DNA of 64,000 nt from Endozoicomonas euniceicola (GTDB lineage Bacteria; Pseudomonadota; Gammaproteobacteria; Pseudomonadales; Endozoicomonadaceae): contig NZ_CP103300.1 of NCBI RefSeq assembly GCF_025562755.1, positions 2,615,001-2,679,000 of the forward strand, given 5' to 3'. A program made the position numbers and the translations under genes. This document shows positions 61,106-64,000 of this stretch, one piece after another. The notes below the pieces were generated by a model, which saw only the letters and a program-made list of their open reading frames with translations, searched no databases and was not told the origin of the DNA. Every line of letters starts with the position of its first letter. Within the stretch, counting starts at the first letter, position 1.

Positions 61106-61534
61106 TCACTCGCTATCGACAATACAGTCGATTCGCTTCTTGCTCGTTCGATCAAGGTAATCCTGAAAGTCTTTTGGCAGGCGGCCGGTCGTTGAGCCAT
61201 ACCAGCGAACGGTGTCTCCTGATATGGTCTGGTATTCAAAATTGTGCTTGCTGACATTGCGTTTGCGCTTGGATTCTTTCCCCATTTCATCCAGTAGGCT
61301 TAAGTCAGACATAGACAGGCCCCGGTCCGCCATGGCTTGCTTGATTTCTTCGATACTGCGTTTTTTCTCTTCGCGTTTGGCCTCTTCGACCTCCTTCTCA
61401 TTGAATTTTTCCTGCAACACATCATTCATACGATTAATGATTCGCTCCAAGTCTTCAGTATTCACGTCTTTGAAAAGAGAGCGAATTCTGGTTTTGCTGC
61501 CTAATCTGTGATGAAGTTCTTCGAATATATTCAT
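61106..61534 (-). CDS. H-NS family nucleoid-associated protein
   Basis: H-NS-type proteins bind curved AT-rich DNA and silence foreign genes. The 142-aa protein has an N-terminal helical oligomerisation region (to about residue 90) rich in Glu and Lys. A C-terminal DNA-binding domain follows, with YQTISGDTVRWYGSTTGRLPKDFQDYL. The core of the family motif (W-x-G ... GR-x-P) is present as WYGSTTGRLP. GAGG lies upstream of the ATG. The gene is isolated, next to a MITE and among secreted orphan genes, in keeping with a silencer role in accessory DNA. Confidence 0.82.
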   Translation of the reverse strand: MNIFEELHHRLGSKTRIRSLFKDVNTEDLERIINRMNDVLQEKFNEKEVEEAKREEKKRSIEEIKQAMADRGLSMSDLSLLDEMGKESKRKRNVSKHNFEYQTISGDTVRWYGSTTGRLPKDFQDYLDRTSKKRIDCIVDSE

Positions 61535-62200
61535 TACTCTACCTCAGCGGCCAATCCAGATAGAAGGTAAATTCTTAAATGCTTGCCGAGCCTTTGAGAA
61601 GCCTGAGCTGCAACGCCGTTTAACAAAACCATCTACCTCCCTAATGCCAGATAACTGTTGACTGGTTACACATAATTCAAGCGAATATCCATGATATCAA
61701 GTTAACCATTGATTTACTGAAATAGACTCTCAGTTGGCTCTTTTCCACTTAAAGGTTGAAAGTATACTTATGGCATGAACGTTCCGATAAAAACCTGATT
61801 TTGGCTTAAAAAAGAGTCGAGAATCTGCATTTTAAGCATGAGATCAGCATAATAAAGTCGCTACTTATGCTGAGAATATGATTTTTTCGGTACATTTTAG
61901 CCTTCAACCCTTAAGTGGAAAAGAGCCCTCTCAGTTCACAGATTGCGCCATCTTGCCGTATGGCCATGGCTATCCAACGATACTAAAACCACTCTTTCGA
62001 CCAGCTTTGGATACTGACTTGCGCACCTTTTCAACACTTACTCGCATTCAACACTTACTCACAATAATAATAACAACAGCTTCTATAATAGCTGTCATTA
62101 TTTATTTCGAAGTTTTTTTAAGGCAAAAATTATCGTTATTTTCAGGCATTGAGCGCTTCAAAGCGAAAGGAGTAAGAAGCAGAGAAGGTCAGCTAAAAAA
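61535..62200. other. Intergenic region holding a MITE
   Basis: Apart from the MITE at 61736-61927 there is no supported gene. The downstream part (61940-62200) has an open frame that starts inside the MITE and shows no domain. The region is AT-rich. Confidence 0.5.
61736..61927. mobile_element. 192-bp MITE with 25-bp TIRs and 9-bp target duplication
   Basis: The ends match as inverted repeats over 25 bp with one mismatch: the left begins GGCTCTTTTCCACTTAA and the right ends with its complement. The flanks are the 9-bp direct repeat CTCTCAGTT at 61727-61735 and 61928-61936. No transposase is inside. The GGCTCTT ends resemble ISL3-type termini, which is an inference; the parent transposase is not in this window. 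Confidence 0.88.
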
Positions 62201-62410
62201 TCATGATCGATTTTGCTTAGCCTCTTTGAAAGGTATTTCCTGTATGTTTTTCTGCAATGAAGAGGTAATGGTTGCAATAAGGTCTTTCGGGCGATATTCC
62301 CTGACTTCCCCATTGTCCATCAACACTTTTACCCAACCTGTTTTCAGGCTCTGGAACAAGCGACCTTCCTCAAATGTGCTTCGGTCTTTTACTCTTAAAC
62401 TGCCATTCAT
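62201..62410 (-). CDS. Possible 69-aa small protein
   Basis: The frame from ATG 62410 reads like a real protein: KTGWVKVLMDNGEVREYRPKDLIATI suggests a small beta-barrel, with a helical Lys/Glu-rich end. The ribosome site (GGGG) is distant, about 13 bases. No family was recognised. It lies downstream of the Na/Pi cotransporter start in divergent orientation. Confidence 0.35.
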   Translation of the reverse strand: MNGSLRVKDRSTFEEGRLFQSLKTGWVKVLMDNGEVREYRPKDLIATITSSLQKNIQEIPFKEAKQNRS

Positions 62411-62609
62411 CGCTCATCGTTGCCCCACTTAAATTACCGAGCTTCTATTATCGGTTGCAGCTGTAGACACTTTAATGACATTTTTACGACCGATTGAAGA
62501 CACCTCACACTGAACCCATCAACATAAAATTTCGTTACAGAATACTGTAGAGCCTGCCCCGCAACGCCGATAAATCAGCCTAGGAAGTAGCTACCAATGA
62601 TGAGGCGTG

Positions 62610-64000
62610 ATGCTTAGTCGACTTTTCTTACCATCAGTCCTGGTGCTGTTGATTTACGGGTTCTGGGTCAGCCCGGAGTTCAAAATTATTGCGGCTGGTG
62701 TCGCGATATTTCTGTTTGGCATGGTTTACCTTGAACAGGGCTTCAAGGTGTTCACTGGCGGGCTGCTGGAAAATATTCTGCAAAAAACCACTGACAGCGT
62801 ATGGAAAAGTCTCAGCTTTGGTATTGTTTCAACCGCCATCCTGCAATCAAGCTCACTGGTTTCCGTTATCGTTATCTCATTTCTCAGTGCCGGACTGATC
62901 GGACTGGCCGCCGGCGTGGGTATTGTTTTCGGAGCCAACCTGGGCAGTACGGCAGGTGCCTGGCTGGTCGCCGTATTTGGTCTGAAAGTCAAGCTGTCCG
63001 CCTACGCCATGCCAATGCTGGTCATCGGGCTGGTGCTGAAAACTCAACGGGCAAAAAACCTTAATGGTTTTGGCTTTATTCTTCTTGGCATCGGCTTTCT
63101 GTTTCTGGGCATTCATTACATGAAAGAAGGTTTCGAAGCCTTTAAGAGCACCATAGACCTCGCCGAATACGCTATGGATGGGTTTGCCGGGTTGCTGGTT
63201 TATACCATGATCGGCATGGCGGCAACCGTCATCATGCAGTCAACCAATGCCACAATGGTACTCACCTTCTCAGCCCTGGCCATTGGTCAGCTCTCTTATG
63301 AAAACGCGCTGGCCGTCTCTATTGGTTCCAACGTAGGTACGACCATTACCGCTATTTTAGGGGCTATCAGTGCCAATGCCGAAGGCAAACGACTGGCCGT
63401 CGCCCACCTGGCCTTCAACCTGATCACTGCGCTACTGGCCATTATCCTGATTGAGCCCCTGATCAACCTGGTTGATCATATTGCTGAGTATCATGGTGTG
63501 GCCAGCAACAACTACACGCTCAAACTGGCCATTTTCCACACTCTGTTCAACATTCTGGGTATCATGACACTGCTGCCATTTATGGGGTTGATGATTAAAT
63601 GGTTACAGTCGCTATTCCTCGATCAGTCCGCTGGAAAACCCCTTAACCTTGCCAGCCACAATGAAACTGAACCGGAAAAAGCACTTTACCTGAACCCGGT
63701 CACACTCAGTTATCCGGATACAGCCATGCGAGCTATGACCAGAGAGTGCGCGCACTTATACCGGAACACACTGGAAATCATCTGTTACAGCATCTATCTG
63801 TCCGGTGAAAAACTGCGCGAAACCGATAACCTGCAGGAGTTGGTGAAGAACTGGAAAAGAGAAGAACAGCCCTGGACCATCAAGGATCTGTATATCCGCC
63901 ATATCAAAGGCATTTATGCCGATATTATCCAGTATTCCGGGGCGCTGGAAGGTCGTTTGCCAAAGCAACAGGCTCAGGAATTGTTTGCCCTGAAAGTGGC
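62610..64000 (+). CDS. Na+/Pi cotransporter (NptA/YjbB type), cut by window end
   Basis: The frame opens at ATG 62610 with GAGG about four bases upstream, and runs past the window end (463 codons seen). It is a multi-pass inner-membrane protein with two inverted repeat units typical of SLC34/NptA transporters. The first QSSS-type motif is STAILQSSSLVSVIVISFLSAG and the second is TVIMQSTNATMVLTFSALA; GANLGSTAG and GSNVGTTITAIL accompany them. After about 340 residues a helical PhoU-like cytoplasmic part begins (LNPVTLSYPDTAMRAMTREC). It imports phosphate with sodium. The 3-prime end is missing only because the window stops. Confidence 0.93.
   Translation, partial: MLSRLFLPSVLVLLIYGFWVSPEFKIIAAGVAIFLFGMVYLEQGFKVFTGGLLENILQKTTDSVWKSLSFGIVSTAILQSSSLVSVIVISFLSAGLIGLAAGVGIVFGANLGSTAGAWLVAVFGLKVKLSAYAMPMLVIGLVLKTQRAKNLNGFGFILLGIGFLFLGIHYMKEGFEAFKSTIDLAEYAMDGFAGLLVYTMIGMAATVIMQSTNATMVLTFSALAIGQLSYENALAVSIGSNVGTTITAILGAISANAEGKRLAVAHLAFNLITALLAIILIEPLINLVDHIAEYHGVASNNYTLKLAIFHTLFNILGIMTLLPFMGLMIKWLQSLFLDQSAGKPLNLASHNETEPEKALYLNPVTLSYPDTAMRAMTRECAHLYRNTLEIICYSIYLSGEKLRETDNLQELVKNWKREEQPWTIKDLYIRHIKGIYADIIQYSGALEGRLPKQQAQELFALKV

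Noticed and set aside
61878..62432. 184-codon plus-strand frame starting inside the MITE
   Set aside because: No ribosome site or domain; the start lies in the MITE right arm.

Overview
The window looks like a chromosome segment of a host-associated marine gammaproteobacterium, most plausibly Endozoicomonas or a close relative. The housekeeping backbone follows the Pseudomonas/Oceanospirillales order: recG-oxyR, ridA, spoT-rpoZ, gmk-yicC, rph, crc-pyrE, slmA-argB-dut-coaBC, radC, rpmB-rpmG, trhP. Single unfamiliar genes are dropped between these conserved genes: secreted, low-complexity, coiled-coil or eukaryote-like. The genus is an inference from synteny and gene style. No rRNA, tRNA or CRISPR array was found.

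Region 1 (1 to about 6.9 kb) is a mobile element resembling an integrated plasmid or IME. It carries a tyrosine integrase, a serine resolvase with upstream dyads, a RepA-like helicase with its own terminator, a zinc-motif protein, a GIY-YIG-like nuclease and a 14-bp iteron array. Spacers are rich in the word ACCAGC. A TetR regulator lies at its right edge. Region 2 (7.6-24.2 kb) holds an RDD membrane protein, glutathione peroxidase, recG-oxyR, an 842-aa unknown protein, an NAD-binding epimerase, a flavin monooxygenase, a secreted orphan, ridA, a low-GC J-domain gene pair with an apparent frameshift, spoT-rpoZ and a three-domain aminopeptidase P. Region 3 (24.2-33 kb) holds an alpha/beta hydrolase, a cysteine-rich secreted orphan, gmk, yicC, a complete IS200/IS605 element (tnpA plus tnpB), a repetitive membrane protein, rph and a four-finger C2H2 zinc-finger gene of eukaryotic type.

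Region 4 (33-43 kb) is a divergent sugar-catabolism locus. The left arm encodes an L-fuculose-phosphate aldolase and a ribose-type ABC importer. The right arm encodes L-fuculokinase, a second FGGY kinase, an L-fucose-isomerase-family enzyme and a P-loop kinase. Together they would import a deoxy-sugar, isomerise it, phosphorylate it and cleave it to DHAP and an aldehyde. Region 5 (43-57 kb) holds crc, pyrE, a lipoprotein GH13 amylase, slmA-argB-dut-coaBC, a 1126-aa secreted coiled-coil protein, radC and rpmB-rpmG. Region 6 (57-64 kb) holds a small coiled-coil protein, trhP, a DUF47/PhoU-like protein, a secreted orphan, an H-NS-like protein, a MITE and a Na/Pi cotransporter cut by the window end.

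Non-coding structure is rich. A 143/171-bp element with a variable 7-bp repeat core occurs twice in inverted orientation (25.1 and 45.9 kb). A MITE has 25-bp terminal repeats and a 9-bp target duplication (61.7 kb). A second palindromic element lies at 44.8 kb. The strongest candidates for new biology are the C2H2 protein with an acidic tail, the J-domain/frameshift pair, and the secreted 1126-aa repeat protein placed between coaBC and radC.
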